Of a stretch of 64,000 nucleotides of DNA, positions 11,701 to 22,449 are shown one piece after another (position 1 is the first letter of the stretch; every line of letters starts with the position of its first letter). Below the pieces are notes generated by a model. The model did not search any database. It saw only the letters and a program-made list of their open reading frames with translations, and was not told where the DNA came from. Origin of the DNA: Taenia hydatigena (Eukaryota > Platyhelminthes > Cestoda > Cyclophyllidea > Taeniidae). Made by a program: the position numbers and the translations under genes. The stretch lies in the NCBI GenBank assembly GCA_036345935.2, contig JADWOT020001369.1, positions 1-64,000 on the forward strand, read 5' to 3'.

Positions 11701-13610
11701 GAAAGGAAACGAGCTGCTAAGATACAAACCGAATCAATTTTGGATCAGTACGAATAAGAAATAGTGAGTCTACACGCGCGAGCCCCCCCAGCTTTCATTG
11801 CCAACAGGGATTCCCTAAAGATCGGCCACATCTAAGCTGTGACGTTTCATAACGAAAATTACATCGAGCACTTGCAAAAGGTTGCAAGCCGCTAACAATC
11901 TGAGCAAATTCGAATCGAAACGGAGAAGAAAGAGCATAGCTACAGCTACATCACTACAGCTAAACTGTAAGTCTTAATTACGAATAATGACACCCAAGAC
12001 TAAGCAATTCTACATCAATACAGGTTAAAATATCGCATTCACAGACTTTGGACCTTTAAGGCACCATTTGCAAATAAAGGCTTCTAAAATGTCAGGCATG
12101 GCGAAACTAACATTTAATGGCTACTGCAACTACAAGTACAAGCAAAGCGAATCGAGCAAATGCACCAAAGATAAGGCAAATATATATTGAAGCGGAAAGA
12201 GTAGCAAAATGCGTTAAGCACGAGAAAAAGCTTTTGAAGTCTAATTCCTAATAAATATAAATTAGGAAATTAAACAGATTAAGGCGATATAAACAAGCTA
12301 TTTTCAATTTCTTTTAAAATAAAGCTTGAGACGCAACAATTAGATCGACACTAATTAGTTCGAGGCCATCAAAAAATTACAAAGGCAAAGTGTGCAGATT
12401 TACTATTTTAATCAAGACGATATCGAAAAGGGTTTAACGAGAGCCTAGCGATGTAGTTCAGTTGTTTCCGGTTAATTTTTTCACAGAAAATTTAATTAAC
12501 GTCGACCGATACTAAAGCGACATTACTTAAATCGAGAAAAGATTGCAATCCGCAAAAGGCCGCATATTCTCGATCCTTAAAGGGCTTAATAAAAGGTGAC
12601 TAAATGGGACGACGCTACCATAATACGGCTAATTTTGATTTCTTTCCTAGCACAAACTCAACACATATCGCATGGGACAAGAGCGGCAGTACCTAATTCG
12701 AGAACATCAGGGAACACTAACAAAATAAGAGGAGTAGAAGACCGCCTTTTCTGCGACATAACTCAGCTATTTCTGGTTCCTTTAGCAAAATAAAATTCAA
12801 ACGCATCGAAAGAAACCCAAGCGGTAGTACTTAAGTCGGGAACACCAGAAAACAATAGCAGTAAACGAGAGGTCACAAGGTTCGTTTTCTCATCAAGGCT
12901 GAATCAAAAGGAATAAAATCAAGCGCGTCGAGTTAAATCATTTCATTACCGCCTAACTTGAGAACATCGTATGCATTTCCACAAGTGAAGTGGACACGGA
13001 TTTCATATTTTGGTCATGACTAAATCAGAAATAATATCCCCGAGAACAATGACTGCATCCAACTATTTTCGTTTCTTTTCCCAAACGAAACTCGTGACGC
13101 TTCGACCGACTTAGTGGTCACTGCTTAAATCGAGAACTTAAGAATATATTCCCACTAGTCAAGAGGCCACAGAATTTCTTTTATGGTCAAGGATGAAATC
13201 GAAATCGATGGGTTGAGGCGAAGTAGTATAATACACATACTTTTGGTTCCATTCGCAACTAACCTCGATACGCGCCGAGCAGAACTAAGTCATCACTGTA
13301 TAATCTGAAAATTTCACGAAATACTTACGCAAGACATGAAACCGTAGAGTGCCTTTCCTGGGCGGGCCAAAAACATAAACGAATTATATCAAGCTTATGG
13401 ATATAGCGTAACCATTTTTCGTTCCTCGAGAATATAAATAAAATACCCTTCTACCCATAACAATTTGTCACTGATTAACTTGAATATATCAAAAGCAATT
13501 GAAAAAGACTAAAAGATGCAGAATTTCAAACCTAAACAGGGCTGATAGAAAACTATATCAACAGTCGGAATTTGTCAAGATCATTTGTGGATCAAATCAT
13601 GATAGAAAAT
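11700..13610. repeat. Ancient tandem array, unit about 130-180 bp
   Basis: A recurring block can be read many times. The core ACTTAAATCGAGAA occurs near 12526, with variants near 12693 (CCTAATTCGAGAACATC), 12828 (CTTAAGTCGGGAACACC), 12952 (CTAACTTGAGAACATC), 13121 (CTTAAATCGAGAACTTA), 13296 and 13473. Each core is preceded by a GCGGTAGTA-like stretch, and before that by a CGCGTCGA-like stretch. Each is followed by a GGCCACAGAATTTC-like stretch and then a TGGTCAAGACTGAAATCGAAA-like stretch. Spacings between cores are about 130-180 bp. Units are heavily diverged, so the array is old. The core from 12305 to 13610 is clear; the extension toward 11700 is weaker. No coding potential was seen. Confidence 0.65.
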
Positions 13611-13623
13611 GAAAGCAGCGTAA

Positions 13624-13857
13624 CTAGTGTTTTATCTTCCCTTCAGTTCCTGATAATTCAGCTTGCACACTCATGCATGCATGCACCGATGTAAACTGAC
13701 ATTTCTTTCCATGACGATAGAACGACGACATCAGCTGATTTATGGTTTCATCCCATTTCACTTCGTCTTGAAGACGCCGTACTTCAAACCCGTATCTCTT
13801 AAATACTTTGAGTTCACTAATGCTCCCTACATATCCTACAGACCTTGAAAACGGCAA
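13624..13857 (-). CDS. Putative exon, unknown protein
   Basis: A 77-codon minus-strand stretch with protein-like composition. It includes an amphipathic, charged segment (KVFKRYGFEVRRLQDEVKW) followed by a Cys/His-containing tail and a stop. An AG acceptor (ATATGTAG) lies near the start of the charged segment. The overlapping plus-strand ORF (13663-13848) looks less protein-like. It sits between the tandem array and a partial copy of repeat D. No family was recognised. Confidence 0.3.
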   Translation of the reverse strand: MPFSRSVGYVGSISELKVFKRYGFEVRRLQDEVKWDETINQLMSSFYRHGKKCQFTSVHACMSVQAELSGTEGKIKH

Positions 13858-13879
13858 GCGAATGAGTTAACTTTAAGAC

Positions 13880-14150
13880 TTGTTCTCCAAAAAAGTGCTA
13901 ATAGCGGTCGATTTGTGCATTTAGGGTATTAGTTCCACAATTTATACATATTTTGCTTTTGAATGATGCATGGTACATTTAATTTGATCCTTATATTCCG
14001 CTTAATCAAATAATGGAAGCATGCTTTGAACTCGAAGACATTAATTAGTGTACTCATGTAGCCACATTTTTCGAATTCCTTTTGCACCTTTATGCATTCG
14101 CTTATTCATATAGGATGCAAAGGCAACGTCCTTTATTCTTTTGTCCCCAA
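13880..14150 (+). repeat. Repeat D, partial third copy
   Basis: This part resembles the 3' third of repeat D (6640-6830 and 55310-55510). It has a TTTTGCTTTTGAATGATGCATGG block against TCTGCTTTTGAACAATACGTGG. It also has a TTTTTCGAATTCCTTTTGCAC block and an AACGTCCTTTATTC block, matching AACGTCTCTTATCC in copy 2. The match is eye-level only. Confidence 0.45.
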
Positions 14151-14526
14151 TATCACCACTGCAGTGTTCCGAGATTTCCTCGAAGGCAAAAGAAGACACA
14201 ATGCGTAAGCAGAAATTGTGTTTTTGTACAAAAATGAACCTGGGCTGCCGGCATAACTTAGAAACCTCTTAATAGCGGCTGAGTGCTTAACTGCCACACC
14301 AACTGAGTCGCTTAGCCTGCAAACGTAAATGAGATAACTGTCCCCTTGAGAGCCAACGCAAACATGATTGTATGCTTAACCGGCTTGAATGTGAAGGGTG
14401 TGGAGGTGGGTGGAAAAGTCATGGCACCCAGAACTGCGACTAACCTTTTGGTGAAAGACAGTGCTTTGTTTCATTTCTTACACGTGATTACACGTCATGT
14501 CAGATGACTTGTAGCAGGTTACATTT

Positions 14527-14896
14527 TCATAGCACAAGATCTCGCGCATCGTCCCACGTAGATTTGAGTGCAGACGATAGTCTATTTAACGGTCTATCAT
14601 TATATGCACTTACAGGAATTACGTGAGGGTTGAATAAAGTATGCACGTGAATGTGAGAGCTAAAAATGGAAGAACAAAATAAGGGACGAGGAGGAGGAAG
14701 AAGAAGGGGAGGAAGGGAAAAAGCTTTGATGCTAATGCCCATTTCTCTTGGCGGCTTCCATCTTGGCAAATTAAGAAGCAAATGCTATGGGGCTGACGAT
14801 CGCATCGCTCTTGTTAAACATCTTTGTTTGACGAGTTGCAATAATCGCATTTTGCAAATGCAACCACTTCTAGGGTTTTGGTCAGTTGATAAGTAG
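14527..14896. other. Purine-rich tract with overlapping ORFs
   Basis: A G/A-rich tract (about 14680-14720 on plus) creates opposing ORFs: 14666-14896 on plus and 14527-14781 on minus. The minus ORF ends in a protein-like stretch (SAYNDRPLNRLSSALKSTW). The plus ORF starts at an ATG in good context but its N-terminus is the low-complexity tract. Neither can be chosen with confidence. Confidence 0.25.
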
Positions 14897-15139
14897 TATG
14901 TAACTATACTAATGAGAAAGTTGCATAACCACTTGTCTGCTGAGAAAAACGGCTTACATTTGTGCTTACCACCCTCCTACCGTGCTTTCAAATTAGGACG
15001 GGTTAGATTGTTTGCATCCACCCCCATAATTCTCTACTTGGAGAAGCTTGATGGTGTCGTTTCGCTTAAAACGACTTGAACAAACCCTAGCTTGATCGCG
15101 TCAGCTAGATATTTGGGCCGTTAGCTTAAATGACCTTCT

Positions 15140-15145
15140 TTTATT
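15140..15145 (-). terminator. Poly(A) signal AATAAA
   Basis: AATAAA on the minus strand about 50 nt beyond the stop of the small secreted-protein ORF (15195-15488). That is a suitable position for its 3' processing signal. Confidence 0.55.
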
Positions 15146-15194
15146 TACATGGAATTTGATATTTCCTTTCCTAGAGAGGTCTACACCGACGGCC

Positions 15195-15488
15195 TCACTG
15201 CCTGAATATAGAGCGATGTAGCGCAGAGCAGGTTGAGTCAATGCAATCCTTTGCAGAGCGGCACGGGTTATTTTGGCCTAGACACGGCTGGTTCAAGGTG
15301 TCTGATGACCAAAAGAAGTAGTGGTGAAGTGTTGTTGGTGCAACAATGGATTCTTGTTTCACGGTAGCGATTTTGGAAGTCCAGATTCGTTTCGAATCCC
15401 CTTGCATGTTTGATTGGCAGAGTGGCGCCGAAAATGTGTTGACTATCAGCAATAGGAAGTGCATAGAAAAAAGTGATGCAAAGAGCAT
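15195..15488 (-). CDS. Small secreted cysteine-rich protein (putative)
   Basis: A single uninterrupted ORF of 97 codons. The N-terminus is a textbook signal peptide: a short start, a hydrophobic core (FLLLIV region, residues about 11-16), then polar and small residues with a likely cut after the FSA at about 19-21. The mature part of about 75 residues has a C-terminal cysteine cluster spaced C-x6-C-x5-C-x4-C (PCLGQNNPCRSAKDC then IDSTC), plus one cysteine near the N-terminus of the mature chain. This resembles small EB-module or disulfide-rich secreted peptides, but I cannot assign a family. An AATAAA signal follows the stop by about 50 nt, which supports a complete single-exon transcript. 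It lies just outside the left arm of the inverted duplication. It could still be a fortuitous ORF; conservation would decide. The role is unknown, probably extracellular. Confidence 0.5.
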   Translation of the reverse strand: MLFASLFSMHFLLLIVNTFSAPLCQSNMQGDSKRIWTSKIATVKQESIVAPTTLHHYFFWSSDTLNQPCLGQNNPCRSAKDCIDSTCSALHRSIFRQ

Positions 15489-15664
15489 AATCTAGTCAAA
15501 AATTTAGTAGCTTTCTCTGAAAAAATTCGTGATGCGACGACATCGCCTAAATTTGATGGCTGCTCCTCCTCTGACATCTCTCACTTACCACTCACCCAAA
15601 CAGACAATGATGGTGAAACCCCGCATGATGCTATCCACATCGAGGATGAAAAGAATAGCATGAT

Positions 15665-16680
15665 TGAAGAGAAATCTTTATAAAACTACTCATTAGTGCT
15701 GTTATGTGTGAAACACGATGAAGTTAGTCGGTTTCTAGCTGCGGAAACAAAAAAGACTTCTTTAGTGACTAATCCGTCAGATCCTTCTAGGTCCCAGGTG
15801 GAGTTCAGGCTCTGAAAGTGTAGTAGAATGATCACGGAAAAATGGCAATGAAGAGACAGGGAGAGAAGATGAGACCTTACAGATACTTGCTATGGCTATG
15901 CCAAAAGAAAGATGCTACGGGAAGAATTTGGGCTCAATTCGGGCAAATTAATGTTCCGATTGCACTCCCACTATTATTGATCTTTAAGCACCAAAAGCGC
16001 CTTGTTGGTTATGTAACCGCCATGCTGCCTAGCTAATTACTGCATTAGCCGTACTTCAGTAATTTGTGTATTTAAGTTGCTGATGCTTCAAACCCCTATG
16101 ACAAATTGTATCGAGCTTAGGTTTTCATGGTCCAATCTCTGCGCTCTTAGGCTCAAGCCAAAACATCTCTTTGTCTCACTTGCACCGCTCTAAAAATAAC
16201 TGTTGCAGCATAAATGCATGACACAAGGTCGCATAAATTGAGGTGGGGACTGAAATTATTTCAAACGCAGGACGACACAAAATTGGCTCACACAGTTGTG
16301 GGCACGACTGTGTTAAAGTGCAGTTCGCAGAGAAGATAGCAGATTTTACACTAAGTAGGGTTACGCCTACGATGTTATAAAAATCAGTGTCGACCAAGTC
16401 TTGCAAAGATGTGTTTGGGCCGGAGGAGACATTCTAACCTCATCCAAAGGTGTGATTCTTTACTTGGATGTTGTCATACCTTGAATTTTGCACTCAGTTT
16501 ACAAAGCGAAACTTAGGTACAGATTTCTTGTAATTGGGCCTACTAGGCGGCAGAATGTTTAGCATTCTGAACTGAGTAAAGGAAAACTCTGGTGTCTGGA
16601 TGACACATCATGTCATCGGATTGATTACAGTGCAGTGGTTCATAAAGGCGACAAACAGGTAGGCGCTGGTTAAGATTGCG
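15665..16680 (+). repeat. Interspersed repeat R1, copy 2
   Basis: Second copy of R1, same orientation as 4235-5225 and inverted relative to 50205-51025. It forms the outer end of the left arm of the large inverted duplication. For example, the block around 15860-15950 (GAGACCTTACAGATACTTGC and onward) reads as the reverse complement of about 50910-51010. Gene A's terminal exon begins immediately beyond its inner end. Confidence 0.65.
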
Positions 16681-16789
16681 TAGTGTTAATCCAGCAAACA
16701 TCCGGCCACGATCATGTCGGTGTCGCAATTCTTACACAACCTTTGTTTAGCCAGGTGCCCACAGCAAAGATATGTTCTAGTGACTGTTT

Positions 16790-16995
16790 TCACTTTATCG
16801 TCTTAACTAAGTCTTTTCCTTCTGTTGTTTCCTGATTGGCGCACTTCTCAAGATTACTACCCTTCGATGACTGCCTTAAGCATGTGCAACAATTGTGTCT
16901 AATGTCTATCTCATCGTCACCTCTGAAGCGTCTTCGCTCTCTGCTACGATCCCAGTACTTATTATCGCACAAGAATACGTCAGATACCTCGACGA
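16790..16995 (-). CDS. Gene A terminal exon (A5)
   Basis: The acceptor is a pyrimidine-rich stretch ending TTTCTCAG just before 16995. The exon enters in phase 1, exactly what the A4 donor requires. It encodes a charged tail (WDRSRERRRFRGDDEID) followed by a short Cys cluster and a basic end, with a stop at 16790-16792. The opposite strand also has an ORF (16836-17081), which I regard as its shadow. If A5 is wrong, gene A may continue elsewhere. Confidence 0.5.
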
Positions 16996-18736
16996 CTGAG
17001 AAAGGCCTTGACAATGCAAATTTTTCGCTCACGCAGTTATTATTATACATATTCCAATTTAAAAACCTTGAAATAAACTGACTACATCATTGTTCGCATT
17101 GAAATCCTATAAATCCCAACAGTCAGCTTCATTTGATAGTGGTGACTTCCTCGTGCCATACTGCACCGCACAACCTCAAAAATGAGAATGTCGTGATTCA
17201 TTCTGCAATCCTGTCCTTATTCTCTACGCTGCATCCTTTTGATGCATTTTGAGATTTTGTATCCTTATCTTAATTTTCCAACATTTTAATGAAAATCCAG
17301 CTTTGTGTGTAACAGTGACCAGAATAAAAACGATGGCACTAATAAAAGCAGTATGCTTGTCTTATGTCAAACACATGCTTTCTCGCAGAGCTAATAGCTG
17401 CTAAGTTTAGGCGGCCCGCCGCAGAACTCTAGAAAGCAAACAAGCAGGTTGTAATCATTGCACTTAAAAATGCGCGTATAATTGATTAAAATACCTAGTG
17501 ACTTATAAATACACGCATAAATGTTAATAATGTGGCATTTCCGTGGTGACATCTAAGTTATCTAAACTACCTCTGGGGTATAAATCAACTTGGTGAAACA
17601 TGATGTTTGCCTTTCCATATCCATCAAGCATTCTTGCTTAGTTTTACACAGTCTCAAAATCCCTTTTAAAATCGTTGCAATTCGCATAATTATGTTCTAC
17701 GTATTGAACTTCTTACCCTGCTAAGATATCAGCTTAAAGTAGGAAGGCAATATCTTCAAGTAAGCATCACTGAAAACCTACGAGTTTCGCTCACAGAATA
17801 GCGTACGTTCGCATTCTGCCAAACACATTGCGCCAAATGTCTACAAAACAGAGAAAACTAAGGAGTCACACCATGCACTCATTACAAAAATAAGTTCGTC
17901 AAAGGCACACTCACGGATATGATGCGAGCGCATATGATCTAACATCGCTTCGAACCTAGAATATCCTGAAAAGCATTCTATGCAGTAAAAGCGCACCTCC
18001 GAATTCGCCATTCCTTGGGCTAAAGCGTTGTATGGTGAGGCAAAAATTTAGGAGAAGTTTGTGTGGGAAGTCAAAGCTGCGGCTGGGGAGCAGCACACAC
18101 AGAGGATTATAATCAAGGGGTTGCAGGTGCTCACTCACCAATATGCGTTCCGATGAAATGACTGAGAAGCAAAGAGAAGTTTGCGAATTGATCGAGGCAC
18201 ACACGGCATACATTGTGTTCCCAGACTATTCCGAGGACCAAAGGAAGTTTTACGACATGTAAGAGGGCATGTGGCAAAAAATGGAGAGATTTAATAATTT
18301 CCCTTACTTTTCTGATGCCACAAGAGCCTCCCGTAGGATCTGTGAGACGTTTGGCAAATCGGACAATGCAGCTCCACGGTGACTAAAATGCACCATGCAT
18401 GCGCAAAAGAGGAGGCTAAGATCGTGAAACGATTTACTTGATTCGACTCTTCATTGCGCATCTCATCGTTATTCAGATTAAATCAGAGTCGCTTTACTTA
18501 CTACACTTTATTTATGCAACAACCTGATGCAAAACTAGTAGGCATAAGCACAAATACTTATTCAAAACACATGAATGTATTCGCACAGAGACATGCATCT
18601 AAAAATGAGAAATGCCTACCATGATGCTCGCGAATTAAGTGCTCAAGGCCTGAGAGAGCGTTGGTGAACACGGCAGAGCAAGTTGTACAAACGTAGAAAA
18701 ACATTCCAACGGTGGAATTGGCAGGTTGTGGAAAAA
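16790..18736 (-). CDS. C2H2 zinc-finger gene A (partial, 5' end not found)
   Basis: Four exons on the minus strand fit one reading frame. A2 18620-18736 (117 nt), A3 18139-18225 (87 nt) and A4 17915-18019 (105 nt) each encode exactly one C2H2 finger. A5 16790-16995 ends in a stop. All internal junctions are phase 1, with GT donors (GTAGGC, GTGAGT, GTGAGT) and AG acceptors; introns are about 394, 119 and 919 nt. Fingers are C-x2-C-x12-H-x4-H: CTTC...HLIREH (A2), CRVC...HFIGTH (A3), CIEC...HMRSH (A4). A5 encodes about 67 residues, rich in Arg/Asp/Glu with a CCTC cluster and a Lys-rich end, likely the C-terminus. The expected product is a small nuclear nucleic-acid-binding protein, which is inference from the finger fold. 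No start codon exon or poly(A) signal was identified. It belongs to the same family as loci B and C. Confidence 0.7.
18620..18736 (-). CDS. Finger exon A2
   Basis: 39 codons between acceptor TTTTGCAAG and donor G|GTAGGC, phase 1-1. It holds one C2H2 finger with cysteines in CTTC, Phe at the +4 hydrophobic position, Leu before the first His and H-x4-H. Its length matches exon B1 (118 nt) except for the one-base insertion there. The decayed homologue in the right arm is at 49464-49537. Confidence 0.7.
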
Positions 18737-18931
18737 CTTGCAAAAGAACTTGTGTTGAATTCAACGGATAGGAATGTGGACTTCCCGGATCTGTTTTCAG
18801 CATACATGTAATCAAAACGCGGAGGAGCGGAACTCGTAAGCAGGACCAAAATTTGAGCAACAAGATCATGTAATTGAGGTTCATCGTAATGTAAAGAGTT
18901 TTTTTCGCTAGGAGCTCTAGTTAAAGATTTA

Positions 18932-19174
18932 TTAAGAATTACACTTTCTTCCTTTAAGGGATAAAAAGGTGTTTGCCAATATTGGTTTTAATGCACCGCG
19001 CACTTTCAAGGAGGATATTTTAGTATGCTTGACCGAGACCCACATTATTTTTGCCATCAGATAGAAAGCACTGTTCATTAATCCATAACGTGTGTAGGTG
19101 GAATCAAAATCATAAAATGTTTCTATGAGCAACACAACGCTTGTGATTATTGGAGATGTCTTTGATCCGCTCAA
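18932..19174 (-). CDS. Putative ORF upstream of gene A
   Basis: 80 codons on the same strand as gene A and about 200 bp upstream of exon A2. The composition is protein-like with a hydrophobic stretch (SVVLLIETFYDF). The homologous part of the right arm (49020-49300, plus) has a deletion and does not keep the frame. It could be a 5' exon of gene A or non-coding. No start or splice pairing could be fixed. Confidence 0.2.
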   Translation of the reverse strand: MSGSKTSPIITSVVLLIETFYDFDSTYTRYGLMNSAFYLMAKIMWVSVKHTKISSLKVRGALKPILANTFLSLKGRKCNS

Positions 19175-19891
19175 TAGCTCTAAACCCCTTGCATCTGCCC
19201 TGCAACGGGATGAAAGCGCATTCCGGACTCTTGACTAAGCGTGTATAATACTTGTATTCATCAAGCAATCAAGGATATGATAAATTCAAAATAATGCTCA
19301 TAATTTTGTGGACGAATTACCTATGATAGCTGAACAAATGACAAGTCGGCAGAAATCGTTGCATCCAATGAGGAGCGAAGCTACTCATTAAATCCTGACT
19401 TAGTTTATATTTGTTTGGAATAATCTTTAGTACTAAGCCAATACGACACATTTCTAGTGGTTTGCACTTTGTGACCCTCACTGAGTCAAATGCTTTTCGA
19501 TGCCAGAAAAATCTGCACTTGATAGCGTCATGCTGAAGTTATGTGCGTCTAATATGATTTCTTGCCATCTGTCTGCAATACATTTTAAGAAGCCAGAGCT
19601 ACAACCATGTTTTAAGTTCCTGTATGGCAAATAAATCACGTAGAAATGGCAGTCGTGAAACTTATTTAAAATTCGACCGGATTTTGAGGTCTCAGTCATA
19701 CTGTATTTTAATTATGGCGTGAACAAAGCATTTTTGTTTAATGTAATTTTGCCATACGTGTTACAGTCGACATAGCTATTTCGGTGGAGTTATTTTAATA
19801 AACACTTTTAGTTCATTCAGACAAAAAACTGAGTTGAAAACGTCAAGGGACTATAACTAAATTCGGTAACATAAATAAAAACACAAAAGCA

Positions 19892-20131
19892 TCATAAACA
19901 CGTGCCATATGCATCCATAAGAAAAAGAATCAAGGTACCCCACACACAAGGACAGATCAGAAGTAGCCATAGCTCTTTCTTCTCTTCGTTTTCATAACAG
20001 AGAATCATTTGCAGATATATCCTTGGTAAAGTGTTATGAACTTGATGAAAAAGGCAAAACTTTTCAACTTCATTAATTGTGCATAAATAAGAATCAGGGT
20101 CCCGGCCAGCATAAAGTGGTGCATGTCCCAA
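19892..20131 (-). CDS. ORF conserved in both inverted arms (left copy)
   Basis: The last 54 codons align without gaps to the right-arm ORF ending at 48350, at roughly 75% identity by eye. Shared cores include KKELWLLL, RIYL, LCYE and the terminal TCL. Upstream the left copy seems to have shifted frame relative to the right copy. The encoded piece has two hydrophobic segments with a charged ENEEKKE linker between, so it looks like part of a membrane protein, but no family is recognised. It lies on the same strand as, and upstream of, gene A. Confidence 0.35.
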   Translation of the reverse strand: MGHAPLYAGRDPDSYLCTINEVEKFCLFHQVHNTLPRIYLQMILCYENEEKKELWLLLICPCVWGTLILFLMDAYGTCL

Positions 20132-22449
20132 AACTGTGAGAGCATACTATCCAGTATCGAGTATCCGTGTTTTCCTTGCAATATGAAGGCTGCTTTATTC
20201 CTCTAAGTTACCCAGAGGACAATCAGACTAATAACGGTGTTTCTTTGATGCATAACAACATTGTGGTTTCGGCGACTCCACTGCACATTTCTATGTTGAC
20301 GCAAATGTTAACAAATCTTTCCAAACTTGCATCGCTCACAGTCGCTCCTAGCAAAATAGACTCGAGCCATACCATATGAAATAAATTTTACCCTTATTTC
20401 TTGGTTCTTCTAGAGATTTAGGGCTTTTTGTTCAAAGTAGCACACGGTCAAAGTTAAACTATTTACCCTGACCACTTCATATCATTTCGTTGTGCCATTG
20501 TTTTTTGCACTATTTCCTATTCCCTGTCAAAAAGTTTGACGTGAGGCCTGCTTCCACGGGTTTGTAGTATGGCACAACCTGCTCCACGCAAAGCTCTGAA
20601 TCTCAAACCTCATTCACGTAATCGTGGTGCAGGAAGGCAATATAACGGTTAAAATTATTGTGAGCTCACCAATAGAATACAGGTTATTGCAGCGGATACT
20701 CGTACAGCACCAAAATCACTTTGTTGTTCGAATACATTAGTGATGTCAAGCTTTAATAATTCTCTCAGCATTTTTAAGTAGGCAAGAGAATCCCAAAAAC
20801 GTCAAAGAATCCACAAGGTGCTTAGGAAATGATTTGTCTAGCGCAACACACAAACAACCAATTCATTTTCTACTTCTTTTAGTCTATTCTGCTTCGCGTT
20901 GGCTTAATGTGTTCTATTCTGTTGTATTCTCCTTTATTTCTCTTCGCTTTTTCTTCTCCTCTAAACATATGGGCAAATTGAGTATAACCAGGTGACTATG
21001 AAACCTCTGCTACTATTGCATCCTCTTAGGCACTTACTCCCTCTCACAATGCATCTTAACACTAGCAAGCTAAGCCTCAGCTATGAATAATATCAAATTT
21101 GAAGAGATCAATAAAGAGCATGTCCTAATGCTTTTGCCACCTCGGCTTTCTTTGCAAACATAGACACCTCACACATTTGCTACATTTGCATTGTCTGAAG
21201 TGAAAGTGAGGACTGCCACGACCTCAAACCGAAGGGAAAGGGTTGATAACTTACGAATTCTGATCAATTTTGGATTAATATGGGTCAATAGAACGGAACT
21301 TTATACCCTTGCTGCCTCTGATTTCTTTGCAAAAACATTGTCTTTGCGCCTCGGCTATACCTGAGTCGCAGAACAATAAAACGTGAACCGTGACAAGCGA
21401 GTACAAGGGGAAATAGGGCATTAAGTTTTAACTCTGATTACTGTTAAATTGAATGGGAAAGGGAAGAGTGCTGTCTTTGTCCTTGCTGGAAGCTATTATA
21501 GAATGAAACATGCACCTGACTTTCAATTCGGATCAATTCTGGTCGCAGAGAAGTGGGATCGCCAGTTGCTTATTCAATGTCAATTGATCTCGTCTAATGT
21601 TAGTCAGTTTAAATACTAATGGTCTCGGTTCAAAAGCAATTAAGAGCGATTACTCTATAAATTAAAGAAAATGGTTAAATCACTGCGCTAGATGTCGGCA
21701 GAATCATTCCTTGTTGCCAACCTTTGGAAAGAACTTACCACCATTCCATACCTACAAAATCAAACCACTTTTAGACTTTCCAGAATTTACACGGAATCGC
21801 AGTGGCATTAAATAAAGAAATGGCGCACAGAATTGTGGAAATCATGCCAATGACCCGAAATGTAGTCCTCTAACAATCGCTAATTAATTATTCATTACTA
21901 AATATTATCATCAGACTTTTGTGAATCTAAGGCGGTACGGATGATTGTAGCCTACCCATTTACAACAAAACAGGTGACGACAACCATGATATGTGCAGCC
22001 ATGATTTCCACTGTGACTACTACCTCTTAATTGTCTGTCACAATCGCAACTAAACCCAAACACAATTCACTTTACTGCAAAGATGGGAACGTTCCTGTGG
22101 TAAGCACTCGAATGAAGGGAGTTAACGATCCCTTTTAAGTCAGGTGGTTTGCAATTTATGGTTTAACTGGCCGAATAAACCACTATTAGTTAAATATTTA
22201 AAATATTAGATCTCGTCCAAAGTCATCCTTAAATTCCAGCTTTCCCAGAAAAGATTATCACTGATTTTACATTCTATAGGCATAATACAATCAGGAAAAT
22301 GTTCTACTATTCGTCACAATCTTGCCAAGTCAGCGTTTCGGTGTACATCAGTTCGAACCCTGTTAATGCAATTATTCGCTTGAATACCAACGTAGCAGAA
22401 TTCAAATTTTGCATTTGAATCGTCGGCACTAGTGGCTTCAAATTTTCTT

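Noticed and set aside
14666..14896. Plus ORF with Arg/Gly-rich N-terminus (RGG-like protein)
   Set aside because: The Arg/Gly stretch is the translation of a G/A-rich simple tract, not evidence of an RNA-binding RGG domain.
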